Shown: positions 41,579 through 52,053, counted from the stretch's first letter. The stretch is 64,000 nt of DNA from Alkalicoccobacillus porphyridii (GCF_007293315.1 NZ_VLXZ01000004.1:124001-188000); one strand, 5' to 3'. Notes: generated by a model from the letters alone, not told the origin. Numbers and translations: made by a program.

Positions 41579-41895
41579 TTCACTAGAAATGAGCTCCATG
41601 CACCGCTACAGGAGAAACCTACGCTTTCCACGGGAACGGCCTCAGCCCTTGAAGGAGAAGAGCACTCCTTCAATGTCTTCAGACGCGTTCTGTTCCTTAG
41701 GAGTCTACGGTTTCTCCTTCCGCTCATGTTCTGACTTAAACAATTGATGAACGTTCGAAGTCTTATAAAGATCGTTTTTCAGTAGCCTCGATGAAAAGGC
41801 TCAAAGAGCTAACTCGACTCCGTAGATTTAGCTCATTACCTTCCCGCGGTAAGCGTGTCCCCATTTTCGGGGAACGGCAGCGAAGAACCAACACT
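41579..41895 (+). repeat. Composite repeat, copy 4 (left outer arm missing)
   Basis: Contains the inner element (41579-41789) and the right outer arm (GATGAAAAGG at 41790 through CCCCATTTTCGGGGAACGGC near 41878). The left outer arm is absent: homology begins six bases after the upstream stop codon. The apical stem TTGAAGGAG/CTCCTTCAA (41649-41673) differs from copy 1 by paired changes. Fills most of the 593-bp gap before pepF. Confidence 0.82.
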
Positions 41896-41984
41896 CAGAT
41901 AACCTCCAATTTCACTATGTACTTATGCAAACGAAGTGTATTTCTAGAGCAGTATTCGTCCACCATCTTTTATTTTTATACAAC

Positions 41985-42034
41985 CAAAAAGCTGAAGAGT
42001 GAATGGAGAGACTCCAACATTCTTCAGCTTTTTG
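41985..42034 (-). terminator. Terminator of pepF
   Basis: Minus strand AAAAAGCTGAAGA...TCTTCAGCTTTTT with T-run; same stem family as the terminators beside repeat copies 1 and 2. Confidence 0.85.
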
Positions 42035-42166
42035 ATTAGTATAATTTTTCTGTCCCAACCGCTTCTTATAGCTAAAATACTTGGGAGAAACGAAGGTTAA
42101 CAATCTTACACACCCAATGAATATTTGTTCCAAAACCTCTTTAGTAGCTCCTGTTTAAGAATGAAA

Positions 42167-43972
42167 TTATTCTTGATAGCTTTCTTCAAGCTCAGTAATT
42201 AAGTCACCTACATAACGGACAGCTAAACGAATGGTTTCAGGATCACTCATATCAACTCCAGCATCTTTAAAGAGATCCAGAGGTTTTTTTGTGCCTCCAG
42301 CTTTAAGCATATCTAACCAGCGATCAATAGCAGGTTGACCTTCTGATTCAAATAATTTATAAGCCGCAGTGGAAGCAGTCAGGCCAGCAGAGTAGGTGTA
42401 AGGATACAGACCCATATAATAATGTGGCTGTCTCATCCATGTACGCCCAGCTCCTTCATCCAACACGACCGCGTCTCCCCAGAACCCTTCCAATACTTGA
42501 TTCTTAGTTAGTCTGAGGACAGAGGCTGTAAGTGGCTCACCTGATTCTGCTAGCTGATAAACACGACGTTGAAACTCACCTTCTAGCAAGTGGGTTACAA
42601 AATTGTGATAATAAGTCCCAAGGAATTGAAGAATGACCCATCGCTTCATTTGTGGATCATCTGTTTTCCTAAGAAGATGGTTACCAAGAATCAATTCGTT
42701 CATTGTTGAAGGTGCTTCAATATTGTATAAGCTTGGACGAACAGAGGATAGTGGCTGATGTTGATTAGCTAAATAAAAATGACCAGCATGTCCAAGTTCG
42801 TGAGCTAACATAAAGGCGCCACGCATATTACCTGTCCACGTCATTAAGATGTATGGATGAGCCCCATAAGGACTTGAACAAAAAGCACCTGTACGTTTTC
42901 CAACATTACTAGATCGATCTACCCAACGCTCATGTAATGCTTTTTGCAGCATCATTGAATATTCAGTCCCCATGACGGTGAGAGCTTCACTAATGAGATT
43001 AGATACATGCTCATATGTGGTTTCAGGCTGAAAGTCAGGATCAAGAGGGGCCTTTAAATCACAGAATAAAAGCTCATCAAGTCCAAGTAAACGTTTCTTT
43101 AGTTTGGCAAATCGCTGCATGTGCGGGGCGAGCTCTTTATAAATGATATCAAGCTGATTTGTATACATTTCTTGATTCACTTGTTGGTCATGAAGCAGCA
43201 TGTCCGTAGCTGAATCGTACTGTCGTAGCTTAGCCAAGGTAACCTGCTTTGTGATCTCAGTTGCATAGGTACTTGCATAGGTGTTCTCATACTGCGCCAA
43301 CGTAGCATCAAAGGTTTTGTAGGCGTTTCTTCGTTCGTTTGTATCTGGGGATAGTTCATATTGATCCTCAAATAAAGCAAAAGACAGTGACTTCTCTTCT
43401 CCATCTTTACCAGTAAATGAAGGAAAGGTCATATCTGCAGATTTACTGGCAGAATAAATCATAAAGGGAGAAGAGAGGGTGGGTGATAAAGCTTGAAGAA
43501 CCTTCTCAGTTTCTGCATGTAACGAATACGGTTTTTTCTCAAGTATTTTATTAAGTAAAATATCGAATTTTTTAAGTCGGTCTTCATCTTCTTTAAACTG
43601 TTTAATCGTTTGGTCAGGGATTGAAAGAATCTCGGATTCAATAAATGAAAGGGATGCCGCAACCTCAGCTAGAATATCCGTTGTTAGTGCTTGATCGGAT
43701 TGAGCCTCAGCGTTTGTCCCGTCTACAGAAAGCTTTAGTGTGGCATATGTAGAAATTAAAACAATACGCTCCATGAGAGCTTCTCTTGCTTCAAGGCAGT
43801 TTAGTAGATTTTCTGCACGCTCTGCAAGCTTCCCTGAAAAACCTGTGATTCCCTCTAAAGCGGGTTGCAAGGCATAGAGCTCTTTCTGCCATTCCTCTCT
43901 ACTAGTAAAGAGATCCGTTAGATCCCAAGTTTCTGCTTCCTTAATTTCTGTTCGATACGCTAGCTTAGTCAT
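42167..43972 (-). CDS. pepF: Oligoendopeptidase F (M3 family)
   Basis: 601 aa zinc peptidase; active-site HELGHAGH with the downstream Glu ligand in NIEAPSTMNELI. N-terminal helical PepF domain (~10-190) and C-terminal peptidase M3 domain. Degrades short intracellular peptides, including signal-peptide fragments. Full length compared with ~600 aa relatives. AGGAGGAATGACAA precedes the ATG. Confidence 0.93.
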   Translation of the reverse strand: MTKLAYRTEIKEAETWDLTDLFTSREEWQKELYALQPALEGITGFSGKLAERAENLLNCLEAREALMERIVLISTYATLKLSVDGTNAEAQSDQALTTDILAEVAASLSFIESEILSIPDQTIKQFKEDEDRLKKFDILLNKILEKKPYSLHAETEKVLQALSPTLSSPFMIYSASKSADMTFPSFTGKDGEEKSLSFALFEDQYELSPDTNERRNAYKTFDATLAQYENTYASTYATEITKQVTLAKLRQYDSATDMLLHDQQVNQEMYTNQLDIIYKELAPHMQRFAKLKKRLLGLDELLFCDLKAPLDPDFQPETTYEHVSNLISEALTVMGTEYSMMLQKALHERWVDRSSNVGKRTGAFCSSPYGAHPYILMTWTGNMRGAFMLAHELGHAGHFYLANQHQPLSSVRPSLYNIEAPSTMNELILGNHLLRKTDDPQMKRWVILQFLGTYYHNFVTHLLEGEFQRRVYQLAESGEPLTASVLRLTKNQVLEGFWGDAVVLDEGAGRTWMRQPHYYMGLYPYTYSAGLTASTAAYKLFESEGQPAIDRWLDMLKAGGTKKPLDLFKDAGVDMSDPETIRLAVRYVGDLITELEESYQE

Positions 43973-44073
43973 TTGTCATTCCTCCTCTTTTTTTCGTGAA
44001 ACGAATTAAATGTAGTGTACACTATTCTAGCTAAGATGTTTAGTAAATTGATTGGACAGCTACTATGGAAAAA

Positions 44074-44087
44074 CAAACAAACATTCG
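44074..44087 (-). promoter_or_regulatory. LexA-like box in the mrfA promoter
   Basis: Minus strand CGAATGTTTGTTTG against the Bacillus LexA consensus CGAACRNRYGTTYG: nine of ten outer bases agree. It sits directly upstream of TACAAT (44089-44094), a likely -10. The same 14-mer precedes mrfB. Confidence 0.55.
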
Positions 44088-44123
44088 CTACAATAGAAAT
44101 AGTTGACCATTAGGGGTGCGAGT

Positions 44124-46439
44124 ATGTTTAAAGAGAGTTTACAGCAAATACTGATGGACTTAAAGAATAATGAAAAGTATAAAGAACAAATTGTACATTG
44201 GAAGGAGATGGAGGCAGTAGAGGCACGTACAGCTCCCTTTCCTCTATCAATGAATGAAAAGCTAGTCCAGGCGTTGCAAAGAAGAGGAATAGGAGAAATG
44301 TATACTCATCAGGAATCCGCTTTCTCTGCAGCTCAAAAAGGGGAAAACGTTGTAGCTGTTACTCCAACCGCTTCAGGGAAAACACTCTGCTATAATTTAC
44401 CTGTCTTGCAGAAAATCACTGAAAATGAAGAGAGTCGTGCCTTATACATCTTCCCAACTAAGGCCTTAGCTCAAGACCAGATGAGTGAGTTAAATGAATT
44501 AATAGATGAGATGGGTATACCTGTACGCTGTAATACATATGATGGGGATACTTCTCCTACTATTAGACAGGCTGTGCGCAAAGCAGGCCATATTGTGATT
44601 ACCAACCCGGATATGCTTCATTCAGCTATATTGCCCCACCATACAAAATGGATCTCATTCTTTGAGAATTTACAATACGTGGTCATAGATGAACTTCATA
44701 CCTACCGTGGGGTGTTCGGGAGTCATGTTGCTAATGTCATACGCCGGCTTAAACGAATTGCAGCATACTATGGCGCAAATCCGCAATTTATTTGCACGTC
44801 AGCAACGATTGCTAACCCGAAAGAGCTTGCAGAACAATTAACGAATCTGCCAATGCGGCTTATTCAAAACAACGGAGCACCACGTGGAAAAAAACATTTT
44901 ATTTTTTATAATCCTCCAGTCGTTAATAAACCCCTGAACATTCGTAAGAGTGCGACGGTTGAAATTAATGATCTGGCCAAACGATTTTTATCAAATGATA
45001 TTCAAACCATTGTTTTCGCACGAAGTAGAGTTAGAGTGGAGATTATTTTAAGTCATTTACAACAAATGATTAAGCGTAATTTTGGCCCTGATGCTATACG
45101 TGGGTATCGTGGGGGATACCTCCCTAAGCAACGTCGAGAGATTGAGCGCGGTCTTAGAAATGGAGAGATAAAAGGGGTCGTTAGTACAAATGCATTAGAG
45201 CTTGGCGTGGACATTGGTCAACTACAGGTGTGTTTACTAACTGGTTACCCTGGTACGATTGCAAGTGTATGGCAACAGGCAGGAAGAGCAGGTAGAAGAC
45301 AAAATGAATCAGCCGTTATTATGGTTGCAGGATCCTCCCCTTTAGATCAATACATTGTTGGCAATCCGGGTGCGTTTTTTGATCGCACACCTGAATCAGC
45401 ACGTATCAATCCTGATAATTTAATCATTTTAATTGATCACTTAAAATGTGCGGCATATGAACTTCCCTTTAAGAAGGGTGAACTGTTAGATGGCGTTGAT
45501 GTAGAGGAGCTGCTGGAATACTTAGCTGAAAATCATGTACTTCATCAACGTGTGGATAAATGGTATTGGATGAACGAGGCTTTCCCGGCCCACGGAATTA
45601 GTTTGCGTTCGGCCTCTCAGGAAAATGTAGTGATCATTGATCAAAGTGATGTCACAAACCATATAGTGATTGGAGAAATGGATCGCTTTAGCGCGATGAC
45701 TCTTTTACACGATGAAGCTATTTATTTGCATCAGGGCATTCAGTACCAAGTGGAATATCTTGACTGGGAGGAGAGAAAGGCGTTTGTGCGTGAGGTATCT
45801 GTAGAATATTTTACGGATGCAAACCTAGCTGTAAAGCTAAAGGTTCTCGAAGTAGATGAGAAGGTGCAACTTCCGAAGGCTGAGCTCTATTACGGTGATG
45901 TAATGGTCAATGCCAAAGCGACGATCTTTAAAAAGATAAGAATGAGTACATTCGAAAATATTGGATCCGGACCGATACACCTGCCTGAGGAAGAGCTTCA
46001 TTCCAACGCCATGTGGTTTAGTTTTCCTTCCGCATTAATCGAGCGCTATGGGCACTCATTAGAAGCCGGTTTAGTGGGACTTGCTCAAGTTCTTGGCTCG
46101 GTTTCTCCGGTGTTTGCAATGTGTGATCGTAATGATATACATGTTGTACCACAGATAAAGGCAGAGCATTCCGAGCTTCCGACAGTCTTTATCTATGATA
46201 GCTATCCGGGTGGAATCGGGTTAGCTAAAACGATTTACAATCAAGCAGACACCGTGCTAAAACATGCTAAGAGTCACATAACATCCTGTCCATGCAAAAA
46301 TGGATGTCCAGCATGTGTTGGCGTTCCTTCAGATGGGAACCAAACAAATACAAAGCAATTGGTCATTCAGCTTATCCACCAATTAATAGCAAGAACATCC
46401 AACGATGAAATGAGTATTCAGGAGAGATTATATGAATAA
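44124..46439 (+). CDS. mrfA: MrfA (YprA) superfamily 2 helicase with DUF1998 zinc domain
   Basis: 771 aa from ATG 44124 (TTAGGGGTG upstream). DExH helicase core: Walker A TPTASGKT (~80), DELH in VVIDELHTYRGVFG, SAT motif TSATIANP, and VVSTNALELGVDIG/QQAGRAGR in domain 2. The C-terminal DUF1998 region carries the four-cysteine cluster CPCKNGCPACVG. In B. subtilis MrfA works with MrfB exonuclease in a repair pathway specific to mitomycin C adducts. Here mrfB is about 5.6 kb away (52 kb). The nucleotidase start overlaps its end by 8 nt. Confidence 0.93.
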   Translation: MFKESLQQILMDLKNNEKYKEQIVHWKEMEAVEARTAPFPLSMNEKLVQALQRRGIGEMYTHQESAFSAAQKGENVVAVTPTASGKTLCYNLPVLQKITENEESRALYIFPTKALAQDQMSELNELIDEMGIPVRCNTYDGDTSPTIRQAVRKAGHIVITNPDMLHSAILPHHTKWISFFENLQYVVIDELHTYRGVFGSHVANVIRRLKRIAAYYGANPQFICTSATIANPKELAEQLTNLPMRLIQNNGAPRGKKHFIFYNPPVVNKPLNIRKSATVEINDLAKRFLSNDIQTIVFARSRVRVEIILSHLQQMIKRNFGPDAIRGYRGGYLPKQRREIERGLRNGEIKGVVSTNALELGVDIGQLQVCLLTGYPGTIASVWQQAGRAGRRQNESAVIMVAGSSPLDQYIVGNPGAFFDRTPESARINPDNLIILIDHLKCAAYELPFKKGELLDGVDVEELLEYLAENHVLHQRVDKWYWMNEAFPAHGISLRSASQENVVIIDQSDVTNHIVIGEMDRFSAMTLLHDEAIYLHQGIQYQVEYLDWEERKAFVREVSVEYFTDANLAVKLKVLEVDEKVQLPKAELYYGDVMVNAKATIFKKIRMSTFENIGSGPIHLPEEELHSNAMWFSFPSALIERYGHSLEAGLVGLAQVLGSVSPVFAMCDRNDIHVVPQIKAEHSELPTVFIYDSYPGGIGLAKTIYNQADTVLKHAKSHITSCPCKNGCPACVGVPSDGNQTNTKQLVIQLIHQLIARTSNDEMSIQERLYE

Positions 46440-48000
46440 AATTCAATTACACGTTATTGAAACAAGTGATGTACATGGTCATATCATGCCCCATCGTTAC
46501 CGTACAGAGAATGATCTTCCACTAGGGCTTGCTAAGCTTGGTACATTGATCAAGCAGGAGAGAGAGAAGCATCCACATGTTTTAGTAGTGGATAACGGAG
46601 ATTTGATTCAAGGGACGCCATTAACAACTTATTTTTCAAAGCTAGAAACAGAGCAGGTGCATCCACTTATAAACGTAGCTAATTTACTAGAATATGATGC
46701 AGTTGTTCCAGGAAATCACGAGTTTAATTTTGGCAAGCAAACATTAGATGCAGCAGTTCATCATTCAAAATTTCCCTGGCTCGCAGCAAATATTGTTGAT
46801 GAAAAAACAAAGCAACCTTATTTTGGACAACCATATGTCATCAAACAATACGGTCCAGTAAAAGTAGCGATTCTTGGGTTAACAACACAATACATTCCGA
46901 ATTGGGAGGATCCAAATCATATTCTTGGCTTGGAATTTGAAGATTGCATAGAATCGGCCAAAAAGTGGGTACCATTTATTAAAGAAAAAGAACAACCAGA
47001 TGTATTTATTGTGTCTTATCATGGTGGCTTTGAACGTAATCCTGAAAATGGAGAAATGGAAGAACGGGAAACGGGAGAGAACCAGGGCTATGCGTTGTGT
47101 CATGAAGTAGAAGGAATTGATTTGCTTTTAACCGGACATCAGCACCGTTTACTAGCCGGAACATGCGGCCCTGTTCATATTTTGCAGCCAGGATCATATG
47201 GAGCAGCTGCGGGTAAGGCTATCATTGAATTAGAAGAAATAGAGGGATCCTATCAAATTAACTCTATTCACACGGAGCTAATCGAACCCGTGCATGTTCA
47301 AGCGGATGAGTCAGTAGTAGAGGTTTCAAAGCTAATTGAACAAGAGGTTCAGAACTGGCTGGATGAACCGATTGGACATGTCAAAGGCAGTTTATTATTA
47401 AGTGATCCATTAGATGTTAGACTAAATGAACATCCTTTTATTGAATTTATTAATAAGGTGCAAATGCATGCATCTAATACAAAAATCTCAAGCACAGCTT
47501 TGTTTGATAATACATCTAAAGGCTTTCCCGAAACGATTACCATTCGTGATGTGATGTCTAATTATATCTACCCAAATACTTTAAAGGTCCTGCGAGTAAG
47601 TGGGGCAGATATCAAAGCGGCATTAGAACGCTCGGCAGGTTATTTTATGTTAACCGATCAGCAGCCGGATGTGAATCCAGCCTTTTTATACCCTAAACCT
47701 CAGCATTATAATTATGATATGTGGGAGGGAATTCAGTACACAATCGATCTATCCCGTCCAGAAGGGGATCGAATTATTGACCTTACGGATATGGATGGCC
47801 ATCCAATTGTGGCTGAACAATCATACGAGATTGTTATGAGTAATTATCGTGCAAGTGGCGGAGGCGAATATACGATGTTTAAAGACCGCCCTGTTGTACG
47901 TGAAATGCAGGACGATATGACCGATCTCATCATTCAATATGTTCAGGCTCACCAAACCATCTCCTCTGAAGTTAATCAAAACTGGAAGGTGATTTGGTAG
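46432..48000 (+). CDS. 5'-nucleotidase / 2',3'-cyclic phosphodiesterase family (cytosolic form)
   Basis: 522 aa UshA-type enzyme. Metallophosphatase domain (~1-280): ETSDVHGH, DNGDLIQGTP, PGNHEFNFG, YHGGFERN, LTGHQHR; substrate domain (~310-500) with GGGEYTMFK. No signal peptide is present, so it is probably intracellular, unlike secreted UshA. Overlaps mrfA by 8 nt, so it is co-translated with a DNA repair helicase. Nucleotide salvage or cleanup is inferred. Confidence 0.9.
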   Translation: MNKIQLHVIETSDVHGHIMPHRYRTENDLPLGLAKLGTLIKQEREKHPHVLVVDNGDLIQGTPLTTYFSKLETEQVHPLINVANLLEYDAVVPGNHEFNFGKQTLDAAVHHSKFPWLAANIVDEKTKQPYFGQPYVIKQYGPVKVAILGLTTQYIPNWEDPNHILGLEFEDCIESAKKWVPFIKEKEQPDVFIVSYHGGFERNPENGEMEERETGENQGYALCHEVEGIDLLLTGHQHRLLAGTCGPVHILQPGSYGAAAGKAIIELEEIEGSYQINSIHTELIEPVHVQADESVVEVSKLIEQEVQNWLDEPIGHVKGSLLLSDPLDVRLNEHPFIEFINKVQMHASNTKISSTALFDNTSKGFPETITIRDVMSNYIYPNTLKVLRVSGADIKAALERSAGYFMLTDQQPDVNPAFLYPKPQHYNYDMWEGIQYTIDLSRPEGDRIIDLTDMDGHPIVAEQSYEIVMSNYRASGGGEYTMFKDRPVVREMQDDMTDLIIQYVQAHQTISSEVNQNWKVIW

Positions 48001-48009
48001 AGTGATCTA

Positions 48010-48070
48010 TACACAAAAACCTGTCGACCGTCTCCTTAATTGAGACTTGGTTGACAGGTTTTTGTGTTAA
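48010..48070. terminator. Terminator of the mrfA-nucleotidase operon
   Basis: CACAAAAACCTGTC...GACAGGTTTTTGTG long stem with a secondary GTCTC/GAGAC hairpin in its loop. Confidence 0.88.
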
Positions 48071-48308
48071 ATAAGAGTTCATGCTTTTTGAAAGTATACC
48101 TAGTTTTAAAGATAGATGACGGTTAACATTTTTTCGACATCAATCCTTAAGAAATGAGGGACACTTTACCCTTAAACAGCATTATACTATCTGTTGCCAT
48201 TACATCACAGGTAACAGGTAAGTGTCCTAGCTATTATTTCGTGATTGTATCTAGTGAAATAATGACATTTTAAAACAATGATAGGGACTTCATTTAGATG
48301 ATTTGTTA
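48071..48308. other. Intergenic region between convergent operons, nothing recognised
   Basis: AT-rich, no frame with a ribosome site, no obvious terminator for phnE. Confidence 0.5.
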
Positions 48309-49091
48309 TTAAACTAGCTTGGCTCTTATTTTACCGGATACAAAATCAACCAGTGTAATCATGATTATAATTCCAAGTAAAATAATACCGACTCGTTCCC
48401 AATCTCTAACTTGAAGAGCAAAGATTAATGGTGTTCCAATTCCTCCAGCACCAATGATACCTAGAATTGAGGCGGCACGGATATTCACCTCAAAGCGATA
48501 CATAACAAAGTTTAAATAACTAGGTAGGATTTGAGGAACTACTGCAAACCATAATGTTTTAATCGGATTCGCCCCTGTTGCAATTAGAGCTTCTGTTGTA
48601 CTTAAGTTCACACTTTCAACGTCATCTGAAAAAAGTTTACCGAGCATCCCAATGGAGCTAATTCCAAGAGCCAAGACACCAGAAAATGATCCAGGACCCA
48701 CTGCTTTAATAAAGAGTAAAGCGAAAATAATATCTGGGAACACACGGATAAAACTTAAAATAAACTTACCTACTTGAGAAATCGCCCGTGATTTTACAAT
48801 ATTCCTTGCTGCAAATAGGGCAAACGGTATACACAATACTGCGGCAATAAAAGTCCCAAGTATTGCTATGGCTAAGGTTTCAATTAATTTTCGAAGTAGG
48901 TCTTCTCCCGCAGGATCATATACATAATCCCAATCTGGACTAATAAGGCCCTCAAAAATGGCCTTTACAATTTGCCCTGAGGTTTCTTTTACTTCAATCG
49001 TCGGTAAACCTGCAAAGGCCCAAATATAAATGAGCATCAAGGTGATGACAACAACAAAACGTGTAAAGATTTTCTTCTTTTGTGGGTTCAT
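48309..49091 (-). CDS. phnE: Phosphonate/phosphite ABC transporter permease, second copy
   Basis: 260 aa with about six transmembrane segments and the permease EAA-type loop LSTTEALIATGANPIKTLWFAVVPQ. Typical PhnE ending NIRAASILGIIGAGGIGTPL. Overlaps the preceding phnE by 4 nt. Two different PhnE proteins probably form a heterodimer. Last gene of the minus-strand phnDCEE operon. Confidence 0.9.
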   Translation of the reverse strand: MNPQKKKIFTRFVVVITLMLIYIWAFAGLPTIEVKETSGQIVKAIFEGLISPDWDYVYDPAGEDLLRKLIETLAIAILGTFIAAVLCIPFALFAARNIVKSRAISQVGKFILSFIRVFPDIIFALLFIKAVGPGSFSGVLALGISSIGMLGKLFSDDVESVNLSTTEALIATGANPIKTLWFAVVPQILPSYLNFVMYRFEVNIRAASILGIIGAGGIGTPLIFALQVRDWERVGIILLGIIIMITLVDFVSGKIRAKLV

Positions 49092-49888
49092 GATAATTTC
49101 TCCCTTATAGAAGTACTGATAAAGTCAATAATCAGTACCACGATTAAGGTATATAAAATAATCGTTGCTACTCTAGCATAATTAAAGAAGCCAAGAGCCT
49201 GATCATAATAAAGTCCAATTCCACCAGCGCCAACAAGTCCTAACACAGCTGCCGCGCGTACATTTACTTCAAACGAATAAAGAGTAAATGACATGAATTT
49301 AGCAGTAATCTGAGGGATGACACCAAACATAATTAGTTTTATTTGATTTGCACCTACTGCACGCATGGCTTCAAGAGGTCCTTCTTCAATACCCTCTATT
49401 GATTCATAGATTAGTTTTCCAAGAATACCTAACGAAAACCCAATCAGTGCTAGCACACCTGAAAAAGCCCCAATTCCAAAAATGGCCACAAAAATAGCAG
49501 CAAGTAATAGATCAGGAATCGTTCGAATAAGATTTAACAACCATCGAGCCAGAACATTAAGTATTTTAATGCGAAACACGTTTCTCGCAGCTAATAGAGC
49601 AAGAGGCAGGGCAAGTATGGCGCCAAAAGTAGTCCCGAGCACAGCCATACGAATCGTTTCTAAAATCGGTTCTGTAATTCTAGTAAAATAAGCCCAATCG
49701 GGAGGAACCATTTGAATTAACAAATCATTCATTTTAGGGAGACCTTGTTGTAAGTCTGTAAATGAAAAACCTACAGCTAACCCACTAAAATATAAAATCG
49801 CTATAAATAAGATGACCGTGAGATATTGCTTTGTCTTTTTTTGCCGATAATACGATATAGGTTTTTGATTAGGTGAGGTAGGGGTCAT
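49088..49888 (-). CDS. phnE: Phosphonate/phosphite ABC transporter permease, first copy
   Basis: 266 aa. Same fold as its neighbour, with [22 protein letters not shown] and [25 protein letters not shown]. Start overlaps the phnC stop by 4 nt (ATGA arrangement). Moderately similar to the downstream permease, so this is an old duplication. Confidence 0.9.
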   Translation of the reverse strand: MTPTSPNQKPISYYRQKKTKQYLTVILFIAILYFSGLAVGFSFTDLQQGLPKMNDLLIQMVPPDWAYFTRITEPILETIRMAVLGTTFGAILALPLALLAARNVFRIKILNVLARWLLNLIRTIPDLLLAAIFVAIFGIGAFSGVLALIGFSLGILGKLIYESIEGIEEGPLEAMRAVGANQIKLIMFGVIPQITAKFMSFTLYSFEVNVRAAAVLGLVGAGGIGLYYDQALGFFNYARVATIILYTLIVVLIIDFISTSIREKLS

Positions 49889-50655
49889 GCGTCAACACCA
49901 AGCATTTCTTTTTCATCAATTGGTCGACCATAAATCTCAGCAAATGCCTCATCCGTTGCTTCTTCTACCGTACCATCAAATACAATTTCACCGGCACGTA
50001 AACCAATGATTCTTGTCGCATAGGCTCGAGCTAAATCAATAAAGTGTAAATTAACGATGGTCGTAATACCTAAGTCTTCATTAATTCGTTTCAAATCATC
50101 CATAACTTGCTTCGTCGTTAAAGGGTCTAAAGAAGCTACAGGTTCATCTGCTAATATAATTTTAGCTTCTTGTGCCAGCGCACGTGCAATAGATACACGT
50201 TGTTGTTGACCGCCTGAAAGCTCATCTGCTCGATTAAAGGCTTTATCAGGAATATTTACACGCTCAAGTGCCTTCATAGCAAGTTCTTTATCTTCTTTAG
50301 GAAACAGACCGAATAGCATTTTAAACGTTGAGTGATACCCAACACGACCAGACAGAACATTACGAAAAACAGATGAACGCTTAACGAGGTTGAAGTTTTG
50401 AAAGATCATACCAATATCACGTCTAATGTTATATAGCCCGTTACCACGAGCTTTTGTAATGGACTTCCCATCAATCATAATCTCACCCTCTGTGATTTCA
50501 TGAAGGCGGTTAATTGAACGTAGCATAGTGGATTTTCCTGCACCAGACAAACCAACAATCACGACAAATTCACCCTTATTAATGGTGAGGTTCATATTAT
50601 TTAGACCTTTGGTTCCATTGGGATATACCTTTGATACATTTTTAAACTCAATCAT
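49885..50655 (-). CDS. phnC: Phosphonate/phosphite ABC transporter ATPase
   Basis: 256 aa. Walker [10 protein letters not shown], signature [15 protein letters not shown], Walker [12 protein letters not shown], and His-loop [12 protein letters not shown]. The NLH form of the His-switch is typical of PhnC. AAGGAAGGATTTATC precedes the ATG. 111 bp downstream of phnD. Confidence 0.93.
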   Translation of the reverse strand: MIEFKNVSKVYPNGTKGLNNMNLTINKGEFVVIVGLSGAGKSTMLRSINRLHEITEGEIMIDGKSITKARGNGLYNIRRDIGMIFQNFNLVKRSSVFRNVLSGRVGYHSTFKMLFGLFPKEDKELAMKALERVNIPDKAFNRADELSGGQQQRVSIARALAQEAKIILADEPVASLDPLTTKQVMDDLKRINEDLGITTIVNLHFIDLARAYATRIIGLRAGEIVFDGTVEEATDEAFAEIYGRPIDEKEMLGVDA

Positions 50656-50766
50656 GATAAATCCTTCCTTCTTTTAAAAGATCATTAAAAATGGCTGATG
50701 AAACCGTTATGGCACGGAATCATCAGCCACTTCATTCTTTATTACTTCATCTGACCCGCATTCGTT

Positions 50767-51732
50767 CTACTCTGTTTTTACTTTTTCGTTGTATTCACGA
50801 ACAGTTTCAAACTTGCTGTCATCAGATTCTACATATCCTTCATGTGTGTATACGTCTTTAATGATTTCGCGGCCTTCATCGCTTTCACCAATTGCAATAA
50901 ATGCGGCTTGAATTTTATCTTTCCATTCTTGATCCATGCCAGGAAGTACAGCGATCGTATCATTTGGGATAGCTTCCGTATATGCTAAGATCTCAGTATC
51001 TTCAAATACTTCAGGGTAATCACTTTCTACAACATTACGTGCATCTTGGAAGGAAGCAGCAGCATCGACATCACCATTTAATAGGGCAATGATGGCTTGG
51101 TCATGACCTTTAAGAGTCACTGGCTCAACATCCGTTAATGGGTCTAGACCTGCATCAATTAAAACAGCAGCTGGCCATACATATCCTGCAGAAGAGGTTA
51201 CACTTTGATATCCAATCTTTTTACCTTCTAGATCTTCAATACTTTCAATACCAGAATCTTTCTTTACAACAATTTGAGATAGATAAAAATCTACTAATTC
51301 ATCAGTTGGAGATCCATCATCATTTACTCCATAACGCTGTGCTTGAAGAATAACCTCAGCAGCTCCTTGCTCTGCTGCTAAAACGTATGCTGTAGGAGGT
51401 AGGAAGCCAACGTCAACTTGCTCTGATGCCATGGCTTCAACAATCGTGTTGTAGTCTGTAGAAACACTTACTGTTACAGGAATATCCAGCTCTGCTGTTA
51501 ATAATTCCTCTAATGGTTTTGCCTTAGCTTCTAAAGTATCAGCATTCTGCGAAGGAACAAATTGAACTCTAAGCTCTTCAGGCACATAACCTGTTGTTTC
51601 CTCTGAATCGCCTTCCCCTGAAGTACCGCCATTTCCGCCCGCATCAGCATCCGAATCTCCAGAACCACAGCCAGCAAGTAGAGCAGCTGTAAGAGCAAAC
51701 GTTAATCCAGTTCCATACCAATGTTTCTTCAT
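50767..51732 (-). CDS. phnD: Phosphonate/phosphite ABC transporter binding lipoprotein
   Basis: 321 aa from ATG 51732 (GGGGGTTC upstream). Lipobox LLAGC places the lipid-modified Cys near residue 21, followed by a Gly/Asp/Glu-rich linker and a PhnD periplasmic-binding domain (VQFVPSQNADTLEAK, DVGFLPPTAYVLA, YQSVTSSAGYVWP). No C-P lyase or phosphonatase gene is present in the window. The ligand could be a phosphonate, phosphite or phosphate analogue. PhoP-box-like repeats lie upstream. Confidence 0.92.
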   Translation of the reverse strand: MKKHWYGTGLTFALTAALLAGCGSGDSDADAGGNGGTSGEGDSEETTGYVPEELRVQFVPSQNADTLEAKAKPLEELLTAELDIPVTVSVSTDYNTIVEAMASEQVDVGFLPPTAYVLAAEQGAAEVILQAQRYGVNDDGSPTDELVDFYLSQIVVKKDSGIESIEDLEGKKIGYQSVTSSAGYVWPAAVLIDAGLDPLTDVEPVTLKGHDQAIIALLNGDVDAAASFQDARNVVESDYPEVFEDTEILAYTEAIPNDTIAVLPGMDQEWKDKIQAAFIAIGESDEGREIIKDVYTHEGYVESDDSKFETVREYNEKVKTE

Positions 51733-51792
51733 TAAAAGAACCCCCAATTATATGTATAAAAATAGTGAAGCAGAGTAATTGTAACAGAACAT

Positions 51793-51819
51793 TATTAATG
51801 AAATGTAAATCTTACGTAA
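51793..51819 (-). promoter_or_regulatory. Candidate PhoP boxes upstream of phnD
   Basis: Minus strand TTACGT, TTTACA and TTAATA at 10-11 bp spacing, resembling the repeats before alkaline phosphatase. Confidence 0.5.
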
Positions 51820-52053
51820 AAAATACAGCATTAAGGACCATTAATGAGGACTTATAAATACTCCCTCCCAGTTCAGTCTATATTTAAATAATAAATATAG
51901 GCTGGTTATAACAATGAAAAATTGACCAAAAAGCTAGTCAATATTTCCACATGTTTATTATACAATCTATTAATGATAAAACAATAACTTTTGTAATAAA
52001 ATTTATCATTGTCAAATATTATCGAATAGTATGTGAGCTGTATACTAGAAATA

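Noticed and set aside
41791-42039. 82-codon plus-strand frame in repeat copy 4
   Set aside because: Built from the repeat arm and the pepF terminator; no ribosome site.
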